Shown here: positions 1-8,638 of the stretch, piece by piece
How positions within the stretch are numbered: position 1 is the first letter of the stretch
How the letters are laid out: every line of letters starts with the position of its first letter
Assembly: GCF_002224285.1 (NCBI RefSeq)
Contig: NZ_CP022436.1
Coordinates: forward strand, 806,001 to 870,000
Direction of reading: 5' to 3'
Origin: Arthrobacter sp. YN
Lineage (GTDB): Bacteria; Actinomycetota; Actinomycetes; Actinomycetales; Micrococcaceae
Length of the DNA: 64,000 nt
The notes under the pieces: model-generated
What the model was told of the DNA's origin: nothing
What the model saw: only the letters and a program-made list of their open reading frames with translations
Databases searched by the model: none
Made by a program: the position numbers and the translations under genes

Positions 1-345
1 GGTCTGGCCTGAGAGGTTTGCGTCTGCGGCTACCTGCCAGCCGGAGAGGTAGATGGCGCGGAGGCCGGCCTTGACTTGCTGCACTGCCTGGTTGCCGGTC
101 AGTGCGCCCAAAGCGTTGGTGTAGCCGCCGGTGGGAGCTTCCTCGGTGAGCTGCTTCCAGAGCTTCTCCGAACCGCGGCGGGCCAGGGTGTGCTCTTCGG
201 AGACGCGACCGCGGAGGCGGACGACGTCGGTGGCCGAGTAATCACGGGTGACGCCTTCCCACCGCGGGTTGGCGGACCATTCAAGTTCCAGCGCTGCTGC
301 CTGCTGCTCTGCGGACTGCTCTGCGGGTTCAAATGAAGCGGTCAT
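1..345 (-). CDS. aceA: Isocitrate lyase, N-terminal part (cut by window edge)
   Basis: Isocitrate lyase splits isocitrate into glyoxylate and succinate, the first step of the glyoxylate shunt used for growth on acetate and fatty acids; it is cytosolic. Only the first 115 residues lie in the window. The reading starts [15 protein letters not shown] and contains [20 protein letters not shown] and [20 protein letters not shown], typical of the N-terminal region of bacterial AceA. The ATG at 345 is preceded by GGAGATCAAG, a good ribosome-binding site. The divergent neighbour is a RamB-like regulator, a known controller of aceA in corynebacteria, which supports the call. The catalytic KKCGH-type motif lies outside the window. 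Confidence 0.93.
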   Translation of the reverse strand, partial: MTASFEPAEQSAEQQAAALELEWSANPRWEGVTRDYSATDVVRLRGRVSEEHTLARRGSEKLWKQLTEEAPTGGYTNALGALTGNQAVQQVKAGLRAIYLSGWQVAADANLSGQT

Positions 346-489
346 CTTGATCTCCTAAGTGGTGCCCGGGCCGGCCTCCGCTGCGCCTTTGCTGCATCGG
401 CCGGCTTGTCCGGGGTCTGTATTTCTTTTTCGTAAGTCCTACTTTTCTGCACTTCCAAGAGGGTTACTAGAGGAAAACTATGGAAAGAA

Positions 490-2004
490 ATGCACTTCTT
501 CGCGTATTCTCAAGAAATGTCGCCTGTGAGCTGGAATCGTGAAGTCGCATCGCCGTCGTTGTCGCCCGCGTCCCCTGAACTGGACGTCATCAGCCTTGGC
601 CGCCGCGTGCGCCACCTGCGCAAGCAGGCCGGACTGACGCTGGACGACTTGAGTGCCGCCGTCGGGACCGCGCCCAGCCAGCTGAGCCTGATTGAAAACG
701 GCAAGCGGGAGCCCAAACTGGGGTTGCTGCAGCAGCTGGCCGCGTCGCTGAATGTGAGCATCGACCAGCTGCTGGGGGCCGAGCCGCCGAGTCGCAGGGC
801 GGCGCTGGAAATTGAGCTGGAACGGTACCAGCGCGGACCGCTCTACGAGTCCCTGAACCTGCCGAAAATCCGCATCAGCTCGCGGCTTCCGTTGGATGTG
901 CTGGAGTCGCAAGTGGGACTGCTTCAGGAGCTGGAACGCAAACTTAATGAGCAGGTCGCGACGCCGGAGGAGGCCCGCCGCGCGAACGGCGAATTGCGTG
1001 CCATGATGCGCGAGCGCGGTAACTATTTCCCCGAGTATGAGGCAGAGGCACAGAAGGTCCTCAAAGGGGTGGGCTACACCACGGGTCCGCTGAGCCAGCA
1101 CGTCATCGCGGACATCGCTGAGAACCTGGGCTTCACCCTGCATCATGTGGGCGATTTGCCGCACTCCACGCGGTCTGTGACGGACTTGAAGAACCGCAGA
1201 ATTTACCTGACGCAGAGCCAGCGGCAGGATCACGACCCCCGGTCGGTGCTCCTGCAAGCGCTGGGCCACTACGTCCTGGGGCATGAAACTCCGCGGAACT
1301 ACGGCGATTTCCTGGCACAGCGGGTGGCTACCAATTACTTTGCGGCTGCGTTGTTGCTTCCGGAACAGGCAACGGTGGAGTTCCTGCAAAAGGCCAAAGC
1401 GGCCAAGGAGATCGCCGTGGAGGACATCCGGGATGCTTTCGCCGTGTCCTACGAAACTGCCGCCCACCGTTTCACCAACCTGGCCACCAAGCATTTGGGC
1501 ATCACCACGCACTTCCAGAAGACCCATCAGTCCGGCATCATCTACAAGGCGTACGAGAACGACGGCGTCACTTTCCCACAGGACCACACCGGGGCCATTG
1601 AGGGGCAGCCGTCGTGCAAGGCGTGGACTTCGCGGGCTGTCTTCGACGTGCCGGACAAGTTCAGCGCCTACAGCCAGTACACCGACACGCCCTCGGGCAC
1701 GTACTGGTGCACCGCCCGCACCGAGCGATCAGCGAACGGCGAATTCTCACTCAGCATCGGTGTTCCCTACCAGCACGTGAAGTGGTTCCGCGGCCGCGAG
1801 ACCACGGCCCGCGCAACGTCCAACTGCCCGGATCCGAATTGCTGCAAGCGGCCGCCGGCCTCCCTGGCCAACGAGTGGGCGGGTAACGCGTGGCCCTCCG
1901 CCCGGGCGCATTCGCACCTGCTCGCTGCCATGCCTCCCGGTGCGTTCCCTGGCGTGGACGAGACCGAGGTGTACAGCTTCCTGGCGGCCCACTCGGAGCG
2001 CTGA
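490..2004 (+). CDS. ramB: RamB-like regulator of acetate metabolism (XRE-type HTH, IrrE-like domain)
   Basis: Transcription factor of the RamB/short-chain fatty acyl regulator family. A Cro/CI-type helix-turn-helix occupies about residues 36-93 (LRKQAGLTLDDLSAAVGT, then SQLSLIENGKREPK). It is followed by an IrrE/ImmA-like domain around residue 260 where the metal motif is degenerate (ALGHYVLGHE rather than HExxH), and a Cys-rich C-terminal domain (CPDPNCC near residue 440). In Corynebacterium glutamicum RamB controls aceA/aceB and acetate activation; the divergent aceA here fits the same job. The 144 bp between the two start codons must hold both promoters. The start is uncertain: ATG 490 has AGAGGA 14 bases upstream, and an in-frame ATG at 517-520 would remove about ten residues that precede no recognisable domain. 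Confidence 0.9.
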   Translation: MHFFAYSQEMSPVSWNREVASPSLSPASPELDVISLGRRVRHLRKQAGLTLDDLSAAVGTAPSQLSLIENGKREPKLGLLQQLAASLNVSIDQLLGAEPPSRRAALEIELERYQRGPLYESLNLPKIRISSRLPLDVLESQVGLLQELERKLNEQVATPEEARRANGELRAMMRERGNYFPEYEAEAQKVLKGVGYTTGPLSQHVIADIAENLGFTLHHVGDLPHSTRSVTDLKNRRIYLTQSQRQDHDPRSVLLQALGHYVLGHETPRNYGDFLAQRVATNYFAAALLLPEQATVEFLQKAKAAKEIAVEDIRDAFAVSYETAAHRFTNLATKHLGITTHFQKTHQSGIIYKAYENDGVTFPQDHTGAIEGQPSCKAWTSRAVFDVPDKFSAYSQYTDTPSGTYWCTARTERSANGEFSLSIGVPYQHVKWFRGRETTARATSNCPDPNCCKRPPASLANEWAGNAWPSARAHSHLLAAMPPGAFPGVDETEVYSFLAAHSER

Positions 2005-2010
2005 CCCCCA

Positions 2011-2085
2011 CGCTCTCTCACATCACTCGTGCTTGAGCCCCACGCTCTCTCACATTCCGGCAACATTTGGCGATCCCCCTCTCAC
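2011..2085. repeat. 32-bp-period intergenic repeat, copies between ramB and the serpin gene
   Basis: The core CGCTCTCTCAC begins at 2011 and again at 2043, exactly 32 bp apart, with a third weaker copy (CCCTCTCACTTCGCG) near 2074. The first copy starts 6 bp after the ramB stop codon. The same unit recurs around 11.2, 11.7, 12.2, 13.9 and 36.4 kb. Function unknown. Confidence 0.8.
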
Positions 2086-2150
2086 TTCGCGTGAGTTCGG
2101 CCGTCAAAAGGGGCACCATGTGAGGACAACGCCAAGCAGGGGGATGCGCC

Positions 2151-3452
2151 ATGAATTCAGTCCGGAAGGTGGCCGCGGCCATCGCGGCAGCCGCCATGGT
2201 GAGTGGTTCTGCGACTCTCAGCGCCTGCGCGCCCCAACCAGCCGACGTCGGGCTCTTAACCGCCGACGGCGTGACCCGGGCTTCGGTCCAAACGGCGGAC
2301 TACTCTGCGCAGCTTGAAGCCTTCAATGCGTCCGCACGCAAGCTCGGCGCCACCTTGCTCGCCGATGGCGGCGACTCCTCCAACGGAAACGTCGTGTCGT
2401 CGCCGGCAAGCCTGTTGATCGCGTTGAGCATGCTCCGCGCAGGCGCCTCGGGTGCCACGGCGGCAGAAATGGACTCAAGTCTGGGGTTGCCCGCCGAGGG
2501 GCGCGACGAAGCGATGAACGCGCTGCTCGCCTCCCTGGAAAAGTTCGACGGCGACCCCGGCTCAGTCGACGAAGAGAACCCGCCGCGCAAACCGGTGATG
2601 CATGCTGCCAACGGGCTGTTCATTGATAAAGGCGTCCCCACCGGCGAGGCCTTTCTCGCCACGCTCGCCAAACACTTCGGCACCGGGGTGTACCCGGTGA
2701 ATTTCAAGGATGAGGCCGTCACCAAACCGACCATCGATCGCTGGGTCAGCAGGAACACCGGGGGCCGGATCAAGGAAGCACCCGCACAATACGATCCAGC
2801 GAACACCTTCAGCCTGCTCAACACGCTCTATTTCGCAGCGGCCTGGCAAGAGCCCTTCGACGCGAGTGACACCTCGGATGCGCCGTTCACCAAGGCCGGC
2901 GGCGAGGTGATCAACACGCCAACCATGCACTCGTCGCTCACCATGGCCTACGCGGAAGCTCCCGGCTGGAAAGCTGTGGACTTGCCGTACGCCGAGGGCT
3001 TCGTGATGCGGCTGGTATTGCCCGACGGCGGTGCGTCGGGGTCGGCGGGTCCGGCTGTGGTTTCTGCGGAGGTTCTTGGTGAGGTGGCGGCCAGGTTGGG
3101 CAGCGCCCCGTTGGATATGGTCCACCTGCAGCTACCCAAGTGGGACCACAAGACCAGGTTCGACCTGAGGAAGGTCTTCGAAACACTGGGACTCAACCAG
3201 ATGCTGGCCACGGACAAGGACTTCAACGACATCCAGCCGGACATGAAACTGACCCAGGCTGCGCAGGCCGCCAACATTACGGTGGCCGAGAAGGGCACGG
3301 TCGCCTCAGCAGTGACGCAGTTGAACGCAGTGGCATCGAGCGCCATGATTCCAGAACGGGAGCTGATCCTTGACCGCCCGTTCCACTACGAGATCGTGCA
3401 CGTGGAGACCGGCATGCCGCTGTTCACTGGCTGGGTGGCTGACCCGCGCTAG
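2151..3452 (+). CDS. Serpin-family protease inhibitor, predicted lipoprotein
   Basis: A serpin, a suicide-type inhibitor that traps a serine or cysteine protease through a mobile reactive-centre loop. Residues 1-25 form a lipoprotein signal with lipobox LSAC, so Cys26 would be lipidated and the inhibitor displayed on the outer face of the membrane. The serpin core covers about residues 50-433, a normal length. The proximal hinge (AEKGTVASAVTQLNAVASS, about residues 380-400) has the small residues needed for loop insertion, and the C-terminal signature LILDRPFHYEI is present. This suggests an inhibitory rather than non-inhibitory serpin; the target protease cannot be read from sequence. The stop codon is shared with the convergent TetR gene in a CTAG overlap. 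The 146 bp upstream hold the repeats at 2011-2085. Confidence 0.9.
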   Translation: MNSVRKVAAAIAAAAMVSGSATLSACAPQPADVGLLTADGVTRASVQTADYSAQLEAFNASARKLGATLLADGGDSSNGNVVSSPASLLIALSMLRAGASGATAAEMDSSLGLPAEGRDEAMNALLASLEKFDGDPGSVDEENPPRKPVMHAANGLFIDKGVPTGEAFLATLAKHFGTGVYPVNFKDEAVTKPTIDRWVSRNTGGRIKEAPAQYDPANTFSLLNTLYFAAAWQEPFDASDTSDAPFTKAGGEVINTPTMHSSLTMAYAEAPGWKAVDLPYAEGFVMRLVLPDGGASGSAGPAVVSAEVLGEVAARLGSAPLDMVHLQLPKWDHKTRFDLRKVFETLGLNQMLATDKDFNDIQPDMKLTQAAQAANITVAEKGTVASAVTQLNAVASSAMIPERELILDRPFHYEIVHVETGMPLFTGWVADPR

Positions 3453-4063
3453 CGGACCAACCGCTGCACCAGCACCGCCGCGGCTTGGACAACCTCGTCG
3501 GCCTCGCGCTTGGTGGCGCTGAGGGCTACTTCCTGCCCTGACACGGTGACGATGTCCGTGATGACAGCGACCGTGAGGCGGCCCAAGGTGTCGTCGCTGG
3601 CCCCCAGGAGCACAGTGTTTTGCCGGACCCACTCGCGTCCGCGCTCGCGTCGTAGAACCTCGAAGCCCGGGGGAGTGTCGCCTTCTATGAACACGCGCTC
3701 AAGGTCGCGGTGTTTCCAGGTGTAGTCGAAGTAGCTGCGGCTGCCTACGTTGAACAGGGCCAGGGGATCGTTCTCGCCGCCTTTGCGGGCTTTGGCCACG
3801 GCCGCGGCCACCAGGCGCTCGTGTTCGTTTTGATAGTCGTCCCACAGTGCAAGGAAGAGTTCTGTTTTCCCGCCGAAGTGGTGATAGAGGCTGCCTACGC
3901 TGGATCCGGCGCGGGCCACGATGTCCGAGATGCTCGCATCGGTGAAGCCATGCTCGACGAATACATCGCTGGCCGCATCCAGCAGATTGCGTTGGGTTGC
4001 CGCGGTGCGGGTCCATTTCCAGGAGCCGGCATTGCTGGCTACTTCGGAAGTCTTACGGACCAC
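3449..4063 (-). CDS. TetR/AcrR-family transcriptional regulator
   Basis: Repressor-type regulator of 204 residues. The N-terminal TetR helix-turn-helix is clear: LLDAASDVFVEHGFTDASIS, then the recognition segment SSVGSLYHHFGGKTELF. The rest is a helical ligand-binding domain with no diagnostic motif. I chose GTG 4063 because GAAGGGAG lies 6-13 bases upstream; the reading frame stays open to 4174 but that extension (Ser/Arg-rich, no motif) has no ribosome-binding site. The 3' end overlaps the serpin stop by 3 bp. Its divergent neighbour, across about 300 bp, is a cytochrome b-type gene at 4365, a plausible target. Candidate half-sites lie at 4191-4211. Confidence 0.85.
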   Translation of the reverse strand: MVRKTSEVASNAGSWKWTRTAATQRNLLDAASDVFVEHGFTDASISDIVARAGSSVGSLYHHFGGKTELFLALWDDYQNEHERLVAAAVAKARKGGENDPLALFNVGSRSYFDYTWKHRDLERVFIEGDTPPGFEVLRRERGREWVRQNTVLLGASDDTLGRLTVAVITDIVTVSGQEVALSATKREADEVVQAAAVLVQRLVR

Positions 4064-4190
4064 GCTTGGGCTCCCTTCGCGGCAGGACGTAGATCGGAGT
4101 GTCGGACGGCTATTTTTTGGAATCCTACCTCCCAAGGAATCCACATAGCCAGCATCAAGCCTTGACTGGCTCATGAAACACAGGAAATAA

Positions 4191-4211
4191 TTCTGGAAGT
4201 CTGTTCTAGAA
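4191..4211. promoter_or_regulatory. Candidate operator in the TetR/cytochrome b intergenic region
   Basis: Two near-identical 8-mers, TTCTGGAA (4191-4198) and the perfect palindrome TTCTAGAA (4204-4211), sit 13 bp apart, followed by the palindrome TACGTA (4213-4218). The about 300 bp between 4063 and 4365 hold no open gene and this is the most ordered part. Assignment to the adjacent TetR protein is inference. Confidence 0.35.
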
Positions 4212-4364
4212 ATACGTATTGCGGCATGTATCCGAATGCTGCGATTTTTGACGTCGAACGCCCCGAAACCCGGGTGCCGTTTTCACCGTCGGGCCGCAAC
4301 TGGTTGAATCGCTGTATAGCGCCAACTGGTCGCAGCCAAACAAGCCAGAGAGGAACGCGGCCTG

Positions 4365-5297
4365 ATGTCCGTTTCAAGCAAGTCGTCCGGGATCACGTCG
4401 AACAGGTGGTTCAAACCCGTCGTCGTCACCGCAGGAGCTTTGGTGGTGGCACTGATCCTGGTGCTCGTCGCCCAATGGCTCCGGACTCTCCAGCCCGTGC
4501 AGCAATTCCTCACCGATTACCCCGGACACTCGGCCGTTCCCGCGGGCGCCCCCACGGGCTTCCCCGCCTGGCTCGGCTGGCAGCACTTCCTCAACATGTT
4601 CTTCATCGTCCTGATCATCCGTTCGGGGTGGCAGGTGCGGACCACCACCCGCCCGGCGGCCAACTGGACGCGGAACAACAAGGGCTTCATCAAGACCAAG
4701 AACCCGCCTACCAAGATCAGCCTTGACCTTTGGTTCCACCTGACGCTGGACGCGCTCTGGGTCTTGAACGGCATCATCTTCATCGTGTTGCTCTTCGCCA
4801 CCGGGCAGTGGTTGAGGATCGTGCCGACCAGCTGGGACGTCTTCCCCAACGCAATCTCGGCCGGCCTGCAGTACGCCTCGCTGAACTGGCCCGTCGAAAA
4901 CGGCTGGAACAACTACAACAGCCTGCAGCTCCTCACCTACTTCATCACGGTCTTCATCGCAGCCCCGCTGGCCATCATCACGGGCCTTCGGATGTCCGGG
5001 GCATGGCCAAAGAAGGCCGCGATCAACAAGTTCTACCCCATTGAACTTGCGCGCAAGATCCACTTCCCGGTGATGATCTACTTCGTCGCGTTCGTGATCG
5101 TCCACGTGACGCTGGTGCTGGCCACTGGCGCGCTGAGGAACCTCAACCACATGTACGCCTCCAACGACGACGCCAACAGTTGGTGGGGTTTCGGGATCTT
5201 CGCAGCTTCCATCGTTTTCACGGCGGCGGCATGGTTCCTCGCCCGGCCCTTGTTCCTGCGCCCGATCGCCTCGCTCATGGGCAAGGTCTCGCGCTAA
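4365..5297 (+). CDS. Cytochrome b561/hydrogenase-cytochrome-b-like membrane protein
   Basis: A 310-residue integral membrane protein of the cytochrome b/b6-domain group that passes electrons between quinone and a partner oxidoreductase. Hydrophobic segments lie at about residues 16-40, 68-88, 120-147, 190-212, 235-260 and 275-300. Candidate haem-ligand histidines are in WQHFLNMFF, LWFHLTLDALW, ARKIHFPVM and FVIVHVTLVL, the last pair spaced as in b561-type helices. This family often sits next to a YedY-like molybdopterin oxidoreductase, but none is present in this window, so the partner is unknown. AGAGGA lies 11 bases before ATG 4365. A strong bidirectional terminator follows at 5312. Confidence 0.8.
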   Translation: MSVSSKSSGITSNRWFKPVVVTAGALVVALILVLVAQWLRTLQPVQQFLTDYPGHSAVPAGAPTGFPAWLGWQHFLNMFFIVLIIRSGWQVRTTTRPAANWTRNNKGFIKTKNPPTKISLDLWFHLTLDALWVLNGIIFIVLLFATGQWLRIVPTSWDVFPNAISAGLQYASLNWPVENGWNNYNSLQLLTYFITVFIAAPLAIITGLRMSGAWPKKAAINKFYPIELARKIHFPVMIYFVAFVIVHVTLVLATGALRNLNHMYASNDDANSWWGFGIFAASIVFTAAAWFLARPLFLRPIASLMGKVSR

Positions 5298-5311
5298 CAC
5301 GCCCGCACAGC

Positions 5312-5346
5312 AAGAGCCGCCCCGGATGCGTTCCGGGGCGGCTCTT
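5312..5346. terminator. Bidirectional rho-independent terminator
   Basis: Perfect 15-bp stem (5312-5326 AAGAGCCGCCCCGGA paired with 5332-5346) with a 5-base loop TGCGT. It lies between the convergent cytochrome b gene and pdxK. The stem ends in AAG/CTT rather than a long T-tract, as is common in high-GC actinobacteria. Confidence 0.9.
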
Positions 5347-5363
5347 CTTGCAGGTACGAAAAA

Positions 5364-6200
5364 CTAGGACAGAGCCCCGCCCTGCCACAGCGCATCAAAG
5401 GGAGCCCCGGAGGACACACGGTTCTTGATACCCGTGGTCACGAATGCCTTCGCCGTACGGGCTGCTTCAAGCGGCGTGGCACCCTTGGCCAGTTCGGCCG
5501 TCACAGCTGCAGCAAGGGAGCAACCGGCGCCGGACACAGCAACTTCGCCGACCTTCGGGGCGCGCAGGACCTCCAGCGTCTCACCGTCGTAGTAGACGTC
5601 GACGGCGTCGGGGCCTTCCAGCCGCACCCCGCCTTTGGCGAGGACTGCTGCACCGCTGATTTCATGGATGCGGATGGCTGCGGCCTTCAGGGATTCTTCG
5701 TCAGTAATGGTGAGCCCCGAAAGGGACTCTGCCTCGAAATGGTTCGGAGTGACGAACGTTGCCAGCGGGAGGATCTGTGCCTTCAACGCCTGGTCAGTGT
5801 CCAGGGCGTGGCCGGGTTCTTGGCCCTTGCAGATCAGGACCGGGTCCAGCACCACGTGCTTGAAGGATCCGTCGGTCAGGGCCTTCTCCACGGTGCTGAT
5901 GGTTGCCGGGCTTCCGAGCATGCCGATCTTCACGGTGTCCAACACCGATGGTGCGCCGGAAGCGGCACCATAGGCCGCCGTCGTGGCTTCCAGTTGGTCT
6001 GCGATGACTTGCTGGTCCACCGGTACAAAGCGGTGGTTCCAGTTGTCCTTCGGATTGAAGGAGACGATGCACGTGAGGTTCGCGATGCCGAACACTCCGA
6101 GTTCCTGGAAGGTCTTGAGGTCGGCCTGCGCGCCGGCGCCACCGGTCGCTTCGGAGCCGGCGATGGTCAGGGCAATGGCAGGGGCAACGGCTGAAGTCAT
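5364..6200 (-). CDS. pdxK: Pyridoxine/hydroxymethylpyrimidine kinase (PdxK/ThiD family)
   Basis: Ribokinase-fold kinase that phosphorylates a B6 vitamer or the thiamine pyrimidine HMP. Residues 11-30 carry LTIAGSEATGGAGAQADLKT, the shared substrate-binding motif; FNPKDNWNHRFVPVD (about residues 48-62) resembles the DPxNxWxHQVFPID segment of Bacillus subtilis PdxK rather than classic ThiD. KIGMLGSPA, DPVLICKG and TPNHFEAESLSG are family motifs, and GAGCSLAAAVTAELAKG is the anion hole with the Cys typical of the Gram-positive PdxK subgroup. This favours a pyridoxine kinase role, though dual use in thiamine salvage is possible. No other thi or pdx genes are adjacent. A terminator lies just beyond the 3' end. 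Confidence 0.85.
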   Translation of the reverse strand: MTSAVAPAIALTIAGSEATGGAGAQADLKTFQELGVFGIANLTCIVSFNPKDNWNHRFVPVDQQVIADQLEATTAAYGAASGAPSVLDTVKIGMLGSPATISTVEKALTDGSFKHVVLDPVLICKGQEPGHALDTDQALKAQILPLATFVTPNHFEAESLSGLTITDEESLKAAAIRIHEISGAAVLAKGGVRLEGPDAVDVYYDGETLEVLRAPKVGEVAVSGAGCSLAAAVTAELAKGATPLEAARTAKAFVTTGIKNRVSSGAPFDALWQGGALS

Positions 6201-6243
6201 GTCTTCATTTTGGCAGTTGCTCCGGTTTGACTCCTAAACGGGG

Positions 6244-7230
6244 CTAGCCGTGCAGCGCCCGGTAAGCGGCCTGTGCCGCCGGATGCAACGGGATGCCGGC
6301 AGTATTGATCAGTGTTTCAGGGCTGAGGAACTGCACGCCCGTGCTGGATTTCGGCACCAGATCCTGAGCTTGTTCCACCAGGAGTTCCACGGTTTGCCGG
6401 ACAACGTGATCGGCCAGATCCCTGCGGCACAGGAGCAGGTTGGCTACGCCCACGGTCCAGACGGCGGGTGCGTTCCCGTAGCTGTTCGCGGGGATGAGGA
6501 CGCGGTCGTAGAAGAAGCCCGATTGGGCCCGGGTCGCCGGGATGAACTCTGAGATGTCGAGGAGACGCACGCCTGTTTCCTGCGCTGCCGCAGCGATGGG
6601 CGCCGTCGGGACACCGCCGGACTGGATCATCACGTCAAGGGAACCCTCCCGCAAGGCGGCCAGGGCTTGGTTCAAACCAAAGTTGGCTTGCTTCAGTGCC
6701 CGTTCCGGCCCGGCCGTTTCAGGAGACAGCCCGGCGGCAGCAATGATGCGCCCGGCCGTGAGGGTGGTTCCCGAGCCCACCTCACCCACGCCCGCGGTCT
6801 TCCCGGCGAGGTCAGCGAAGGTTCGGATTCCGCTGTCTTCCCGAACGATGCAGTGGACGTAGTTCTGGTACACCTTTCCCAAGGCCACCAACTGGTTTTC
6901 ACCCCGTCCGGGAGCTGCCTGGGCAGCTGCGTCGGCCAGCGCGACGGCGAGCGTCGCCTCGCCGGATAAGACCCGTTGAATGTTCTCGAGGCTTCCGCCG
7001 GTGGTCTGCGCGACCGCCCTTTCGGCTACTCCTTCCCGCTGCAGCAAGTCGGCGAGCAGCATGGCGAACTCAAGGTAGAACCCGCCCGACTCACCGCCGG
7101 CAACGGTGAGTTCCTGGAGGCGTTCTTCTGTGGTGCAGCCTGCTGTCGAAGCGAGCAGACTGCCGCCCATGCCCAGCGCTACGGCTGTTTGGAGGACACT
7201 TCGCCGGGAGACTATGAGGGGTTCAGGCAT
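6244..7230 (-). CDS. TAXI-family substrate-binding lipoprotein
   Basis: Extracytoplasmic solute-binding protein of the TAXI (TRAP-associated) family, 328 residues. The N-terminus has a twin-arginine motif (SRRSVLQ, residues 8-14) and a lipobox STAGC with Cys32, so Tat export followed by lipidation is likely. Core TAXI features are TVAGGESGGFYLEFA after the signal, ALADAAAQA and FADLAGKTAGVGEVGSGTT. ATG 7230 is preferred over an upstream frame extension because CGGAGGA precedes it by 8 bases and it overlaps the kinase stop by 8 bp. No TRAP membrane subunits (DctM/Q) are nearby; instead it is the last gene of a response regulator-histidine kinase operon, so it probably acts as a sensory ligand-binding subunit. 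The divergent MHS permease upstream may take the same ligand. Confidence 0.88.
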   Translation of the reverse strand: MPEPLIVSRRSVLQTAVALGMGGSLLASTAGCTTEERLQELTVAGGESGGFYLEFAMLLADLLQREGVAERAVAQTTGGSLENIQRVLSGEATLAVALADAAAQAAPGRGENQLVALGKVYQNYVHCIVREDSGIRTFADLAGKTAGVGEVGSGTTLTAGRIIAAAGLSPETAGPERALKQANFGLNQALAALREGSLDVMIQSGGVPTAPIAAAAQETGVRLLDISEFIPATRAQSGFFYDRVLIPANSYGNAPAVWTVGVANLLLCRRDLADHVVRQTVELLVEQAQDLVPKSSTGVQFLSPETLINTAGIPLHPAAQAAYRALHG

Positions 7231-8638
7231 GCGTGTCGTCCTCCGGTTTCGCAAACTCGAGACGGGCCGTCAGGCCATGGGGCTCCCGCGCTTCCAGGAC
7301 CAGCCGCGCCCCGTTCGCCTCCGCCAGCCGCTCCACGATGGTCATGCCCAGGCCGTTTCCGGGGATCTTGCTGTGCTGCGGCGCCCGCCAGAACCTGGTG
7401 GTGGACGCGGCGAGCTGTTCGGCCGGCAGGCCCGGGCCGTCGTCGGAAATCACGACGGCGGTGCCTCCTTGGGTGGGTTTGCTCGCAACGGTGATGCGGG
7501 CGCCCGGGGCGTACTTGATGGCGTTGGCGAGGAGTTCGCCCACCATGTGCGCGAGGTCGTCGGGGTCGCAGACGATCTGGTCTTCGGACGCAGGGCTCTC
7601 CAAGGTGAGCTCTGATCCGGCACGGTGAGCGGCCGGCGTCGCCCGTTCAACCTCGCCTTGCAGAATTGGGTACGGGTCGATGACGGCCAACCGTTGCTGT
7701 TCCGGTGTATTTTCAGCCCGGGCAGACCCCTCAAAGGCGCGGTGTTCCGCCGTCGCGAGCTTCAGCACGCCGTCGAGCATGTCTTCCACCCGCTCAAGTT
7801 CCGCCACCACGCCGGCCGCCGCTTCCTTTTCGTGCGCCGAACGCAAGGCGAGCTGCAACAAGTCGATCCTCAGCCGCAGCGCCCCTACGGGGTTGCGCAG
7901 TTGGTGCGAGGTATCGGCGATGAGCCGGCGTTGTGACTCCATGCTCTCGGTCACCGTATCCGCCATGGCCGTGAAGGATCGGCTCAGTTCCCGGAGCTCA
8001 GGCGGGCCAGCTTCGGGGAGGTGGCCGGTTTTGCCCGTGGCTTCGAGCTCGTGGACTGCCTTGCTGAGCCGATGGACTGGGCGCAAAACCCACCCTGTGA
8101 TGCGCGATGCCGCTACGAGCAGCAGCACGCCCAGCGCCACCGCGGCAAGTACGACGACGAGCCACCGCTCCCGTAGCTTCTGCCGGGCTGCGTCGAGGTC
8201 GACTTCAAGGACCACCTCTCCGAGTACTTGGCTGGCTGTGCCGAAGGACCTGGAGATGAAGTCGTTGCCGGTACCGAAAGCGCGGATGGGGTTCAGAGTG
8301 GTGTCGCTGAGGTTGAGGCTTGCCCGGTTGAGGGCGTCCTGGACCTCTGAATGGTCTTCGCTGAGCCCGCCGGAGTGGAGGGTTTCCTGCTGGAGCCGGA
8401 TCAGGATTCCCTCGCCATAAAGCTCGGAATAGCGGTCCATCTCCCGCTGAAGTTGGGTTGTGTTGTTGTCCTCCGCGGCGTCACTGGCCAGTTGCGCGAA
8501 GCGGTTGAGGGCTGCGACGCGGTTGATCTGCAGCTCCTGGGTGAGTTCCCGGCTGGCCGAGGTCAGGATCACGCTGGATACCGTCACCACAATGATCACC
8601 ATCAGCAGGCTCAGGATGCCGAGGACGCGGACTTTCAC
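7223..8638 (-). CDS. Sensor histidine kinase
   Basis: Membrane histidine kinase of 471 residues. TM1 is at about residues 5-27 and TM2 at about 160-182, framing an extracytoplasmic sensor loop of some 130 residues. A HAMP linker follows (RITGWVLRPVHRLSKAV), then the phosphoacceptor box DTSHQLRNPVGALRLRIDLL with the His near residue 245. The ATPase domain shows the N box (LLANAIKYAP), G1 (DDGPGLP) and G2 (GNGLGMTIVERL). The ATG overlaps the response regulator stop by 4 bp and its stop overlaps the TAXI gene, so the three are translationally coupled. The presumed signal is the ligand of the TAXI lipoprotein. Confidence 0.93.
   Translation of the reverse strand: MKVRVLGILSLLMVIIVVTVSSVILTSASRELTQELQINRVAALNRFAQLASDAAEDNNTTQLQREMDRYSELYGEGILIRLQQETLHSGGLSEDHSEVQDALNRASLNLSDTTLNPIRAFGTGNDFISRSFGTASQVLGEVVLEVDLDAARQKLRERWLVVVLAAVALGVLLLVAASRITGWVLRPVHRLSKAVHELEATGKTGHLPEAGPPELRELSRSFTAMADTVTESMESQRRLIADTSHQLRNPVGALRLRIDLLQLALRSAHEKEAAAGVVAELERVEDMLDGVLKLATAEHRAFEGSARAENTPEQQRLAVIDPYPILQGEVERATPAAHRAGSELTLESPASEDQIVCDPDDLAHMVGELLANAIKYAPGARITVASKPTQGGTAVVISDDGPGLPAEQLAASTTRFWRAPQHSKIPGNGLGMTIVERLAEANGARLVLEAREPHGLTARLEFAKPEDDTHA

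Noticed and set aside
478..1587. 369-residue frame antisense to ramB
   Set aside because: Arg/Leu/His-rich shadow of a well supported gene, with no motif and no ribosome-binding site.
4374..5300. 308-residue frame antisense to the cytochrome b gene
   Set aside because: Composition (Asp/Glu/Val/Arg/His) is that of a shadow of hydrophobic codons; the plus strand encodes a real membrane protein.
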